41,417 nucleotides of DNA, taken from assembly GCA_022769125.1 (NCBI GenBank), contig JALEKN010000008.1, forward strand, positions 1-41,417, written 5' to 3'. The DNA comes from Agathobacter sp. Lineage in GTDB: Bacteria > Bacillota > Clostridia > Lachnospirales > Lachnospiraceae. The notes under the pieces were generated by a model. That model saw only the letters and a list, made by a program, of their open reading frames with translations. It did not search any database and was not told the origin of the DNA. Of this stretch, positions 26,472 to 34,748 are shown piece by piece. Within the stretch, counting starts at the first letter, position 1. The number at the start of each line of letters is the position of its first letter. Position numbers and translations under genes: made by a program.

Positions 26472-27047
26472 ATGATAGTGAGAGCAGTAACCGACTGGCT
26501 AGTTCGGCAAAATGCCATAGTGGAAGATGATAGTGAGTTATATGAATATGCGATTCAAAGCTTTGCCTATTCGGTTGCTCCGATTATATTATTGTTTGCT
26601 ATCGGTATGGTTGTTGGGCAGACCCAAAGTGCGATTATGCTTAGCATTCCGTTATGCTTAATTCGCAGATATAGTGGAGGGTATCATGCTCCATATGGGT
26701 GGTTATGTATAATAATATCGGTCGGAGTATTGAGTTTTTGCGTTCTCATTCAGGCGTATATGCAATGCAATATATGGCTTTTGCTATTTATGCTATTAGC
26801 TATTTTCGGTTTGTGCATTTTGAGCCCGATTGATTCTTTAAATCGACCACTTGATCAATCGGAAAAGAAGCGGTACAAGAAATGCACTATGATGATAACA
26901 TTGCAATGCGCATGTGCTTATTTGGGGGCATGGTTATTGGGCAAAGAGCAAGTCGCTTGTTGCGTTGCGACAGGAATTATACTTGCTGCATTACTTCAAC
27001 TTCCATGCATTCCAAAACTACTTAAAGACCACTTGGTAGGTAAATAA
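26472..27047 (+). CDS. agrB: AgrB-like pheromone-processing membrane protease
   Basis: 191 residues, typical of AgrB. Several membrane segments are visible. The catalytic pair is His72 and Cys79 in RRYSGGYHAPYGWLC, seven residues apart as in S. aureus AgrB. LSPIDSLNRPL is another family motif. AgrB cuts the C-terminal tail of AgrD and closes the thiolactone ring. It lies immediately after the agrD-like gene. Gene order here is regulator-kinase-(xre)-D-B, unlike the B-D-C-A order of Staphylococcus. Confidence 0.93.
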   Translation: MIVRAVTDWLVRQNAIVEDDSELYEYAIQSFAYSVAPIILLFAIGMVVGQTQSAIMLSIPLCLIRRYSGGYHAPYGWLCIIISVGVLSFCVLIQAYMQCNIWLLLFMLLAIFGLCILSPIDSLNRPLDQSEKKRYKKCTMMITLQCACAYLGAWLLGKEQVACCVATGIILAALLQLPCIPKLLKDHLVGK

Positions 27048-27169
27048 GTTGTTTCGTGCATGGATGATTGACAAAAAAATGCATGGAAGATAAGTTGAAA
27101 GTAGTCATTGAATTGCTATGGATGTTATTGGTTTATTATTAACAGAGTTATTAACAAAGGAGAAAAACT

Positions 27170-27568
27170 ATGAAAACACGAATTAAGCGAGTAATGGCAA
27201 TTATGTTGGGGTGTATGGTATTGGTTGCAGGAAATAGTGTGACAGTGAAGGCTGTTTCACAAGAGAGTGGAGTTTTGGGAACAGCAGCGGTTCAGGCTTC
27301 TGTGTCAATTAGCAGTTCATCGGCAACAGCGACAACAACATGTGGCAGAAGTGCTACTATCAATGTTTCTGCAACGGTGTATTACCATTTCGGAACTGGC
27401 TGTTACAAAACAACTGCAAGTAATTCCTCTTCCGGTGGTGGAACAAGTGCAACGGCTACAAAACAACTTGGGGGTGCCGATGTGATTGGAGGAAAGGGCG
27501 TGCATTATGTCGCGTTCGAGTCTTATTCATGGAATCCGACAACAACCGTTGGAGTTGTACTTGATTAG
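27170..27568 (+). CDS. Small secreted Ser/Thr-rich protein, unknown family
   Basis: 132 residues. A Sec signal peptide (basic MKTRIKRV, hydrophobic MAIMLGCMVLVAG) likely ends after VKA at residue 29, leaving about 103 residues. The mature part is rich in Ser, Thr, Gly and Val with alternating beta-type stretches and two Cys in SATATTTCGRSATINV and HFGTGCYKTT that could pair. No enzyme motif is seen. A good AAAGGAG precedes ATG 27170. Its place between agrB and an export-type ABC cluster makes it the candidate product or effector of the quorum system, for example a bacteriocin-like protein; I do not recognise the family. A hairpin follows the gene. Confidence 0.75.
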   Translation: MKTRIKRVMAIMLGCMVLVAGNSVTVKAVSQESGVLGTAAVQASVSISSSSATATTTCGRSATINVSATVYYHFGTGCYKTTASNSSSGGGTSATATKQLGGADVIGGKGVHYVAFESYSWNPTTTVGVVLD

Positions 27569-27588
27569 TTTAATAGTGAATTGAAATG

Positions 27589-27615
27589 CGGGGCACCTGA
27601 TAAATCAGCGTGCCC
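27589..27615 (+). terminator. Intercistronic hairpin without T-run
   Basis: GGGCAC (27590-27595) with GTGCCC (27609-27614), and inside it CTGAT with ATCAG around AA, form a nearly perfect 11-bp stem. Since TGTAAGTAAAA follows rather than a T-run, it is more likely an attenuator or 3'-end stabiliser that favours the small secreted protein over the downstream genes. Confidence 0.55.
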
Positions 27616-27636
27616 TGTAAGTAAAATGGAGGGGAT

Positions 27637-28893
27637 ATGAGAAAAGGAATACAAGCCATTGGGGTGATAGCACTTACTCTTATAATGACAGGATGTGGGC
27701 AAGCAAATTTAGGAAACAGTTATAACGAAGGAACAGATCATCAGTATATGTATGATGAACGAATCGGTTTTTTACACAAGCAGGCAAAAGGAGAAAATGG
27801 ATATTTCTTTTATCATGATAATTTTTTATATTATCGAGATTCAATGACAGAGGAGCTTATTCCTTTGTGTAATCGGGTGGACTGCCTGCATGATGAAGAG
27901 ACGGATATGGATAGGCGGGTTACTTGTAATGCTTATGTAGGCTACGAGACCGGCTCTGATTATCCTGCGGATGTTGGAATAAGCTACTATGATGGATATT
28001 TGTATTTTATTGCAGAAGACACACCATCGCATAGCTGCCTGCAAAGAATAAAGGAAGATGGAACAAATCGGGAGAAAGTGTATGATTTCGGGGATGCCGT
28101 TTTATATGGGTGGTGCATTCACAGAGGAGCGCTGTATTATTCAGAGCAAACATACACAACAGAAGAGATTTTTAAAATTAACAAGCTTACGCTTAGCGGA
28201 AAGAAAAAGCTGGAAACGATTTATGAACCGGATAGGGATAATGTAACGGTATACTCGTTAGGCGCGAGAATTACAGCTTATGGAGATTATGTTTTCTTTT
28301 CTTCTGTTGGAACAAAAGGAAATTCACAGGACGAGATAACACAAGAAAATTACGCGGATTATGCATTTGATCTTACCTACGCATACAATTTGGAAAATGG
28401 CGAACTAAGCGAAATTAAGGCACCAGATACGCAGAAAAATACATATTTGGGACAGGTTTCTTTTTGGAAAGATCATCTGGTGTTTGTGGAAAATATATGG
28501 GGAGAGGATTGGACAGGTAAATCAAACTTATATATTGCAGATTTAGATGGGCAAAATGCAGAGAAACTTTTGGAAACAGAAGGTGGAATGTATGTAGATA
28601 GTGATGGTACATATCTGTACCTGAATAATGAAGGTAGATATTCATCTGGAGTTGATGAGGCACAAAGATATTGGGTATATGGGGATAATATGGAATTGGT
28701 AGACTCTTTTCAAGTGAGCAGACCTAGATTTAACAGCATGCCAATAGGAGATGAGAATGGATTGTGTTACTGTGCGGATGATGAAAATGTATGGCGTTTG
28801 ATACAGTTTGACAAGTCAGACATTGGTACGATAAACGGGGAAGAATTGTCAGGTAAAGTATTGACGGAGCGTAAAAAAATTGCGGTTGAATGA
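27637..28893 (+). CDS. Lipoprotein with propeller-like repeats
   Basis: 418 residues. A lipoprotein signal ends at TGC20. The rest consists of repeated short strands with Tyr-rich motifs (GYFFYHDNFLYY, GYLYFIAED, GALYYSEQTY, DYVFFSSVG, DGTYLYLNNE) spaced about 45-60 residues apart, resembling DUF5050-like beta-propellers. A Cys/His cluster, LCNRVDCLHD followed by TCNAY, near residues 75-105 recurs in Lachnospiraceae relatives I recall. GGAGGGG precedes ATG 27637. It may be the surface partner, immunity or substrate-recognition protein of the ABC transporter behind it; this is inferred from position only. Confidence 0.75.
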   Translation: MRKGIQAIGVIALTLIMTGCGQANLGNSYNEGTDHQYMYDERIGFLHKQAKGENGYFFYHDNFLYYRDSMTEELIPLCNRVDCLHDEETDMDRRVTCNAYVGYETGSDYPADVGISYYDGYLYFIAEDTPSHSCLQRIKEDGTNREKVYDFGDAVLYGWCIHRGALYYSEQTYTTEEIFKINKLTLSGKKKLETIYEPDRDNVTVYSLGARITAYGDYVFFSSVGTKGNSQDEITQENYADYAFDLTYAYNLENGELSEIKAPDTQKNTYLGQVSFWKDHLVFVENIWGEDWTGKSNLYIADLDGQNAEKLLETEGGMYVDSDGTYLYLNNEGRYSSGVDEAQRYWVYGDNMELVDSFQVSRPRFNSMPIGDENGLCYCADDENVWRLIQFDKSDIGTINGEELSGKVLTERKKIAVE

Positions 28894-28930
28894 GCTGTGA
28901 ATACCATAACATGTATGCGAGGAGTAATGT

Positions 28931-30997
28931 ATGAAATTTGAATGCATGAAGCTAATGCAAAGAAAGGTTTTTTTGGTATTGACTCTTGGTCTGTTGGTGG
29001 GAAATGCCCTACTTATTTATATTCGGGAATATACACAGGAACGATATCACGTTGTCTATGAAAGCCGTAGCCAGTATGAACATTTTCTCGCCGGAGATGA
29101 TTCGGTGGAGGGGGCAGATGTATATGCTGTGGAGGAAGCAAAACAAGAGACTTATATTGAAAGTTATCCTCAATTCTTAAGCGGAATGAAGCAGCGCGTC
29201 GAAACGCAGAAAAAATTGGAAATATATGAGGCGGATAGCTACGCCTCCCGTAATTTGGAAAAAAGTTATGAAGATTATCAAAGGCTAAGTGGAATTAGCT
29301 TGGAAAAGGGAAACAATTATGGAATTGAGGCATACAGTGGATACCATATGGGAATTGTTTTCGTTTTCTGCTTCCTGCTTATCAGTGTGTATTATATGGT
29401 GTACGAGGAACGTGGGAAAGGCTTGTTTTTACTGACGAAGGGAACTAAGAACGGACATGTAGTTTTCGCTGCGAGAAAAGATCTGGTATTATGCATGTTA
29501 TGTGGAATATACACCTTGGCACAGGAGTTGATAACGATAGCTCTATTTGCCTATTGGTATGGATTCGGCAACTTACAGCGCAGCATACAATCTGTCCCGC
29601 AGTTTCGCAACTGCCCATATCGGATAAACATCTGGATGGCGGTGGTAGGACAGACAGGTATCAGGATATTGGTGGCAGTTGTTCTAACCGCAGTTGTTTA
29701 TTTGATCGGCATTTGTATAAGAAATGAAGTGTTGGCGCTTGTACTGTCTGCAGGAATTTTAGGCTTGCTTTATATCAGCAGTACAGTTTTTTCTTTGTAT
29801 GGTTCAGTAAATGGTGTGCGTTGCATCAACCCATTTTTTGTATGGAGTATAGATAATACATTTGGAATGTATTTAAATCTGAATTTGTTTGGATTTCCGG
29901 TAGGAAAGAATGTGGCTGCAGCAGCTATGGGATTGGCGGTTGTAGTGATTGCTTGTATTGTAGGCGCATATGTATTTCACAGAAGTTGCCAGATCCGCTC
30001 GAAAAGCCGGTTAGAGAATTTTTTATATTATATAAGGAAAAAGACGGCATGGCAGTGGCAGCATACGAGTCTGTTCCGCTTTGAACTATCTAAGCTTATG
30101 ATTGGTCAGAAGCGGATTATAGTGCTTTTACTTTTGGAAATGTGGTGTGTATATTCCGTTTGGTCAGTACACACTGTTCATTTTTATCCGACTGCGGAAT
30201 TGATGTCATATCATAATTTCATGAAGAATATTCATGGTCGGATTACGGATGGAAGTCTTGCTTATGTCGAGACGCAGATTACGAATATTGATGAACTGTA
30301 TAATCAGATTGAAGTGGCTATGCAAGGGGATACAGAGAAAAATGCACCTTATATCATGAATTTGCAGCATGAACTGCAAATTAAAGAGGATGCAGTGCGG
30401 CGTCTGCAGAATCAACGGGACAATTTATTCGCCCAAAAAGAAAGTATATATGATAAATATTTTGTGGACGAGGTTGCATATAATGACATCTGGCAGGATG
30501 TAACTGGAGAACTTGTGAGATGGTTTGTGTGTGCTGGCTCGATTATGCTTCTGCTCTGTGGCACTTTCGCGTTTGATGAAAAGAAAGGAATTTCGCCTCT
30601 TTTGTCTGCAACGGTTAATGGAAGAAGGACACTTGAAAGACAACAAAAGCGAGCAGGGTGGTTTGGTGCATGCATGTTGATTGCCCTGACGGAAATACCG
30701 ATACTTTATGAGTATTGGCATATTGATGGTTTTTCCTGCTTGCAGCACAGACTATCTGATTTTTGGATGCTTTCTATGTCGGGAAATTTTACGATTGGCG
30801 CATTTATTGCAGTGACAATGTTCTTTCAGATAATTTCACTTTTATTTGTCACATATGCAGGGATGAAGTTAGCATTGTTTGTAAAAAACGAGATTGTTTC
30901 CTGCGTGATAGGAATTGGGATACTTGGTTGTGCATTCTTTATATTATATATAACACAGAAAGATATTACAGGGCTGATATTGAGCATACAGATGTAA
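28931..30997 (+). CDS. Fused double ABC-2 permease with ectodomains
   Basis: 688 residues. Two similar halves are visible, each opening with a single membrane segment after a basic 'FE(C/L)xKLM' motif (residues 3-30 FECMKLMQRKVFLVL and about 385-405 FRFELSKLMIGQKRIIVLLLL). Each then has an outside domain of about 100 residues rich in coiled-coil segments, and a cluster of five or so membrane segments. This is the layout of a tandem ABC-2 or bacteriocin-associated permease. No nucleotide-binding domain is present; the ATPase gene follows 13 bases later. AGGAG lies 5 bases upstream of ATG 28931. Confidence 0.8.
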   Translation: MKFECMKLMQRKVFLVLTLGLLVGNALLIYIREYTQERYHVVYESRSQYEHFLAGDDSVEGADVYAVEEAKQETYIESYPQFLSGMKQRVETQKKLEIYEADSYASRNLEKSYEDYQRLSGISLEKGNNYGIEAYSGYHMGIVFVFCFLLISVYYMVYEERGKGLFLLTKGTKNGHVVFAARKDLVLCMLCGIYTLAQELITIALFAYWYGFGNLQRSIQSVPQFRNCPYRINIWMAVVGQTGIRILVAVVLTAVVYLIGICIRNEVLALVLSAGILGLLYISSTVFSLYGSVNGVRCINPFFVWSIDNTFGMYLNLNLFGFPVGKNVAAAAMGLAVVVIACIVGAYVFHRSCQIRSKSRLENFLYYIRKKTAWQWQHTSLFRFELSKLMIGQKRIIVLLLLEMWCVYSVWSVHTVHFYPTAELMSYHNFMKNIHGRITDGSLAYVETQITNIDELYNQIEVAMQGDTEKNAPYIMNLQHELQIKEDAVRRLQNQRDNLFAQKESIYDKYFVDEVAYNDIWQDVTGELVRWFVCAGSIMLLLCGTFAFDEKKGISPLLSATVNGRRTLERQQKRAGWFGACMLIALTEIPILYEYWHIDGFSCLQHRLSDFWMLSMSGNFTIGAFIAVTMFFQIISLLFVTYAGMKLALFVKNEIVSCVIGIGILGCAFFILYITQKDITGLILSIQM

Positions 30998-31010
30998 GGA
31001 AAGGAGCCAT

Positions 31011-31877
31011 ATGGAACTGGAATTGAAATCTGTTAGCAAGAGTTACCAAAAGGGACAGAAGATAGCGGTTGATGATTTTTCAATGAAATTTGAAACGGGA
31101 GTGTATGGGCTGCTTGGACCAAATGGAGCTGGAAAAAGTACGCTGATGAATATGATTACCGATAATCTGAAGCCGGATAAGGGAACTATTTGCTATAATG
31201 GAACATCTATTTTAGCGCTTGGGGCAGAATACAGGAATTTACTTGGCTATATGCCACAGCAGCAGAATCTGTATGATGATTTTTCTGGTGAGGAATTTTT
31301 ATGGTATATGGCATCCCTAAAGGGAATGAAAAAATGTGATGCAGCAGAACAGATAGAGATGCTTCTTAAGATCGTAAACCTTTCGGATGAAAGGTATAAA
31401 AAGCTTAAAGCTTACTCCGGGGGTATGAGACAGAGAATTTTAATTGCGCAGGCACTGTTAAATAATCCATCCATCCTTATTCTTGATGAACCGACGGCGG
31501 GGCTTGATCCCAAAGAGCGTATTCGCATTAGAAATTTTATCAGTGAGATGGCAAAAAATAAAATTGTACTCTTAGCAACGCATGTAGTATCAGATATAGA
31601 ATATATTGCCCGTGAAATTTTAATTATGCAAAATGGACACATTGTGAAAAGCGGAACACCGGAAAAACTACTTCAATCAATGGAACATAAGGTGTTTGAA
31701 GTTTTGGTTAACGAAGAAGAGAAAAGGTGGTATGAAAACCAAAATTACCGCATTGCAAATGTTATGTATGCAGGCGAAGGTACATGCCTTCGTATCGTGT
31801 CAGATGAAAAACCAACCAAGGGAACTGTGCAGGAGACGCGTCCAAGTTTGGAAGATGTATATTTGTATTTGGTATAG
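31011..31877 (+). CDS. ABC transporter ATP-binding protein
   Basis: 288 residues. Walker A GLLGPNGAGKST, Q-loop MPQQQNLYDDF, signature YSGGMRQR, Walker B LILDEPTAGLD, and ATHVV as the H-switch are all present. The C-terminal 70 residues are an accessory domain as in CcmA/BcrA-type ATPases of drug and lantibiotic exporters. AAGGAG precedes ATG 31011. It should drive the preceding permease. It is the last gene of the low-GC block, and the transcript end is unclear. Confidence 0.92.
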   Translation: MELELKSVSKSYQKGQKIAVDDFSMKFETGVYGLLGPNGAGKSTLMNMITDNLKPDKGTICYNGTSILALGAEYRNLLGYMPQQQNLYDDFSGEEFLWYMASLKGMKKCDAAEQIEMLLKIVNLSDERYKKLKAYSGGMRQRILIAQALLNNPSILILDEPTAGLDPKERIRIRNFISEMAKNKIVLLATHVVSDIEYIAREILIMQNGHIVKSGTPEKLLQSMEHKVFEVLVNEEEKRWYENQNYRIANVMYAGEGTCLRIVSDEKPTKGTVQETRPSLEDVYLYLV

Positions 31878-31959
31878 AGATATAGTAAATAAAAATTATA
31901 AAACTCCTTATTTATGGGCTTTAGACTGTTGATCACTACTAGTAAAAACTTTCCCGCTA

Positions 31960-31968
31960 TGCTAAAAT
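31960..31968 (+). promoter_or_regulatory. Extended -10 before the LytS-like kinase
   Basis: TGC followed by TAAAAT (31963-31968) forms an extended -10 without a clear -35, 29 bases before the kinase start. It overlaps the small palindrome GCTAT/ATAGC. Confidence 0.4.
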
Positions 31969-31996
31969 AGCAACCAATAAAGAGGAGTGACCTACG

Positions 31997-33775
31997 ATGC
32001 CGGATAAAAAAATCAAAAAAAATTCCATCGTTCTGCCAGTCTTAGCAGCTCTTGTGCTGGCTGTCCTGCTTGTGACTGTATCGCAGACAGAGGACATATC
32101 CGTTACCGGGACAAGAAACAGTTCTGGTTTTGCGGCAATGGAGGATGTGACAGAAATAGAACTTACGCAGGAGGATGCCCCCATCGGTGTGCGAAAGGAA
32201 TATACTTTCACCCTGAGCGATATCGTAGCACATGACACGAGCCTTGCGTTCTACACCGTCCACCAGTATGTGACCGTCTACCTGGACGGAAAGGAAATCT
32301 ACAGCTTAAAGCCAGCGGGCAGTCACCGTTTCACAAAGACAGTCGGCAGCAACTGGGTGATGATACCGCTGTATGCAGAGGACAGTGGAAAAGAAGTAAA
32401 AGTAGACATCACGCCCGTTTACGAGAGTTTTCGAAACAGGAAAGTGACCTTTTTCATTGGCTCCCCGCTTGCCATATACCGCAACCGTCTAGCAAAAGAC
32501 CTGCCGCAGATTATCCTTGCTAGTATCGCAATCTTAATGGGATTTACGTTTGTGTGTGTAGCGGGGTACAGCCATCTCAAAAAACGTCCGGGAAAAAGAC
32601 TTGCTGTTCTTGGAATATTTTCCGTTATGCTCGGATTATGGAGATTGATGGACACAAGATTTACACCGTTCATGGATGGCGGTCAGCCAGTGCTTTTTTA
32701 TTACATCGCGATCACCATGCCGATGCTTGGGATACTGCCGCTGGTGCAGTGGACAAAAGACTCTTTTTCGGAAAAAGGGCGTAAAGTGATAAGCGGTTAC
32801 GAGGCAGGAATAGCCATTCTCTGCCTATTGCAGTTTACACTACAATGGCTTGGAATCTGTGATCTGAGAGAGTCCATGACAGCCACCCATGTTTCAATGG
32901 GAATCGGGGCGGCAATCCTTGTCGGACTTTCAGTGAAAGAGCGGAAGAAAATGCAGATACCGCTTGCACTTTTATGTGTGGCAGGTATCCTCGCAGATGT
33001 GGCAGCCTTTTATATCAAGGGCAACTCCTCTGGTCTGTTATTCTCCCTCATGGCATTTGTCATCTATATCATGATCATGGGCGTACATACCATGTTTGAA
33101 TACGGCGGACAACAGGTGCAGATCGCAAAATTAGACCGGGAGCTTGCGGAGAAAGACCGGGAGCTTGCAGCACAGGAGCGGGAACTGACGGACAGCAGGA
33201 TAAAAGCCATGATGAGCCAGATACGCAGCCACTTTATTTTCAACGTGCTTTCAACAATAAGCAGTTACTGTAAAGTTGATCCGAAAGAGGCTGACCGGGC
33301 ATTGATCACCTTTTCAAGATATCTGAGAAGAAATATCCAGAATATTGAGGAAGATGGACTGATTGATTTTGCCACGGAATTGGAACAGGTAAAAGATTAT
33401 GTGGTATTGGAACAGCTCCGGTTTATGGACAGGATTCTGTTTGAGACAGACATTGAAACGACTAGTTTCCAGATACCGCCCCTTACCATACAGCCGATTG
33501 TTGAAAATGCAATCAAGCACGGTATCATAGAACACGGTAAAAGTGGGGTTATCATACTGCAAACAAGAAGAAATGAGAACTGTATTGAAATCACAGTGAC
33601 GGATAACGGTGTGGGATTCGACTTAAAGCTGCTTGAAAAAAGTGAGTCTGTGGGCATTCGAAATGTCCGCTACCGGGTAGAAAATATGTTAAACGGAACA
33701 ATGGAATACCATAGCGTCATGGGGAAGGGTACGACAGTAACCATTAAGATACCGCAAAAGAGTGATATGGTGTAA
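31997..33775 (+). CDS. LytS-like sensor histidine kinase
   Basis: 592 residues. An N-terminal membrane segment is followed by an outside beta-rich domain (about 35-160) like 7TMR-DISM-type sensors. Seven or so membrane segments (about 170-385), a charged coiled coil (KLDRELAEKDRELAAQEREL) and the His_kinase domain follow, with phospho-acceptor His412 in IRSHFIFNVL. The ATPase has an N-box (QPIVENAIKHG) and VTDNGVGFD. GAGGAGTGA precedes ATG 31997. It forms a pair with the next gene. GC is higher than in the preceding block (28 of 60 in 33181-33240), so it may have a separate origin. The ligand is unknown. Confidence 0.92.
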   Translation: MPDKKIKKNSIVLPVLAALVLAVLLVTVSQTEDISVTGTRNSSGFAAMEDVTEIELTQEDAPIGVRKEYTFTLSDIVAHDTSLAFYTVHQYVTVYLDGKEIYSLKPAGSHRFTKTVGSNWVMIPLYAEDSGKEVKVDITPVYESFRNRKVTFFIGSPLAIYRNRLAKDLPQIILASIAILMGFTFVCVAGYSHLKKRPGKRLAVLGIFSVMLGLWRLMDTRFTPFMDGGQPVLFYYIAITMPMLGILPLVQWTKDSFSEKGRKVISGYEAGIAILCLLQFTLQWLGICDLRESMTATHVSMGIGAAILVGLSVKERKKMQIPLALLCVAGILADVAAFYIKGNSSGLLFSLMAFVIYIMIMGVHTMFEYGGQQVQIAKLDRELAEKDRELAAQERELTDSRIKAMMSQIRSHFIFNVLSTISSYCKVDPKEADRALITFSRYLRRNIQNIEEDGLIDFATELEQVKDYVVLEQLRFMDRILFETDIETTSFQIPPLTIQPIVENAIKHGIIEHGKSGVIILQTRRNENCIEITVTDNGVGFDLKLLEKSESVGIRNVRYRVENMLNGTMEYHSVMGKGTTVTIKIPQKSDMV

Positions 33776-33801
33776 ACAGCTTTCGGGGAAAGGATGGCAA
33801 C

Positions 33802-34587
33802 ATGAATGTAATATATGTAGATGATGAACCAATGCAGATAAAAAACTTCTGCCTCACGACAGAAGGAATGAGGCACATTGACAGCCTGGAAACCTTCGAA
33901 AAAGGACAGGACGCTTTGGAATGGACAAAAGCACATTCCGTGGATGTGGCATTCCTTGATATTGAGATGCCCGTGATGAATGGAATCGAGCTGGCAAAGA
34001 AATTAAGGGAGATAAACATCAATATCCGGATCATATTTGTGACGGCTTATGAGAAATACGCATTAGATGCTTTTGGAGTGGAGGCCATCGGGTATCTCTT
34101 AAAACCATATACCAGTGGAGATGTGGAAAAGCAACTGAAGAGAGCCTTTTATATGAGGGAAATTCCCAAAAAGGAAATACGGATAAAGACCATGCCTAAT
34201 CTTCGGATATGGGTGGATGAAACTCCGCTTGTGCTGGGACAGACGAAACAGATAGAATTGCTGGCATATTTTATAGATCACGGGGAAAAAGGGGTAACAA
34301 AGTTGGATGCCATAGAGACACTTTGGGCAGGATATTCGACAGAGAGTGTGTATTGGACAACGATGTCAAGATTGAAGTCACTGTTGGATGAAGCGGAAAT
34401 CCCCAATCTCATCATATCAAGAGGGCAGGCAAAATGTATCAACATGGGGATTGTGGACTGTGACCTGTATCGCATGCTAAACGGGGATGAGACGGTAATT
34501 GACCAATATAACGGGGAATATCTGGAAGAATATGTATGGGCAAAAGATAGAAAAAAAGAATTGGACAGAATAAAGCAAAACAGATAG
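33802..34587 (+). CDS. Response regulator with SARP/BTAD-like output domain
   Basis: 261 residues. Receiver: IYVDDEP with the acidic pair, phospho-acceptor Asp53 in AFLDIEMPVMNG, FVTAYEKYALDAF and YLLKPY. The output begins at about 130 as a winged helix (IRIKTMPNLRIWVDETPLVL, ELLAYFIDHGEKGVTKLDAIETLW), followed by VDCDLYRMLNGDETVIDQYNG and a C-terminal BTAD-type helical part. It is similar in layout to SARP regulators rather than LytTR, which is unusual next to a LytS-like kinase. A hairpin terminator follows, then the giant surface protein gene, the likely target. Confidence 0.9.
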   Translation: MNVIYVDDEPMQIKNFCLTTEGMRHIDSLETFEKGQDALEWTKAHSVDVAFLDIEMPVMNGIELAKKLREININIRIIFVTAYEKYALDAFGVEAIGYLLKPYTSGDVEKQLKRAFYMREIPKKEIRIKTMPNLRIWVDETPLVLGQTKQIELLAYFIDHGEKGVTKLDAIETLWAGYSTESVYWTTMSRLKSLLDEAEIPNLIISRGQAKCINMGIVDCDLYRMLNGDETVIDQYNGEYLEEYVWAKDRKKELDRIKQNR

Positions 34588-34604
34588 CAGATGAATATTT
34601 GGGA

Positions 34605-34645
34605 AGGGACTGCAGACGAAAAAGAAATGTCTGAGGTCCTTTTCT
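34605..34645 (+). terminator. Terminator after the two-component genes
   Basis: AGGGAC (34605-34610) with GTCCTT (34636-34641), and CAGAC (34613-34617) with GTCTG (34629-34633), separated by a 2/2 internal loop; TTTCTT follows. This is a moderately good intrinsic terminator. Confidence 0.6.
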
Positions 34646-34655
34646 TATGCAAAAG

Positions 34656-34695
34656 TGTAAGGTTTCTGTAAGGAACAGCCCAAGAAAATTATGAT
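34656..34695 (+). promoter_or_regulatory. Candidate activator site and promoter of the surface protein gene
   Basis: The heptamer TGTAAGG occurs at 34656-34662 and 34667-34673, 11 bp apart, on the same DNA face. The second copy occupies the -35 position (34667-34672), with exactly 17 bases to TATGAT (34690-34695). There is no good -35 hexamer, so an activator bound to the repeats is expected. SARP and OmpR-type regulators are known to bind such heptamers at 11-bp spacing, and a regulator with that output type is encoded just upstream. Confidence 0.5.
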
Positions 34696-34748
34696 AAGGT
34701 AAATATGATACGATATTCAGAAGAAATTATATATGAGGTGTAATACGA

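Noticed and set aside
23640-31996. Integrase, transposase or attachment sites bounding the low-GC block
   Set aside because: None recognised; no tRNA and no flanking direct repeats seen at either edge.
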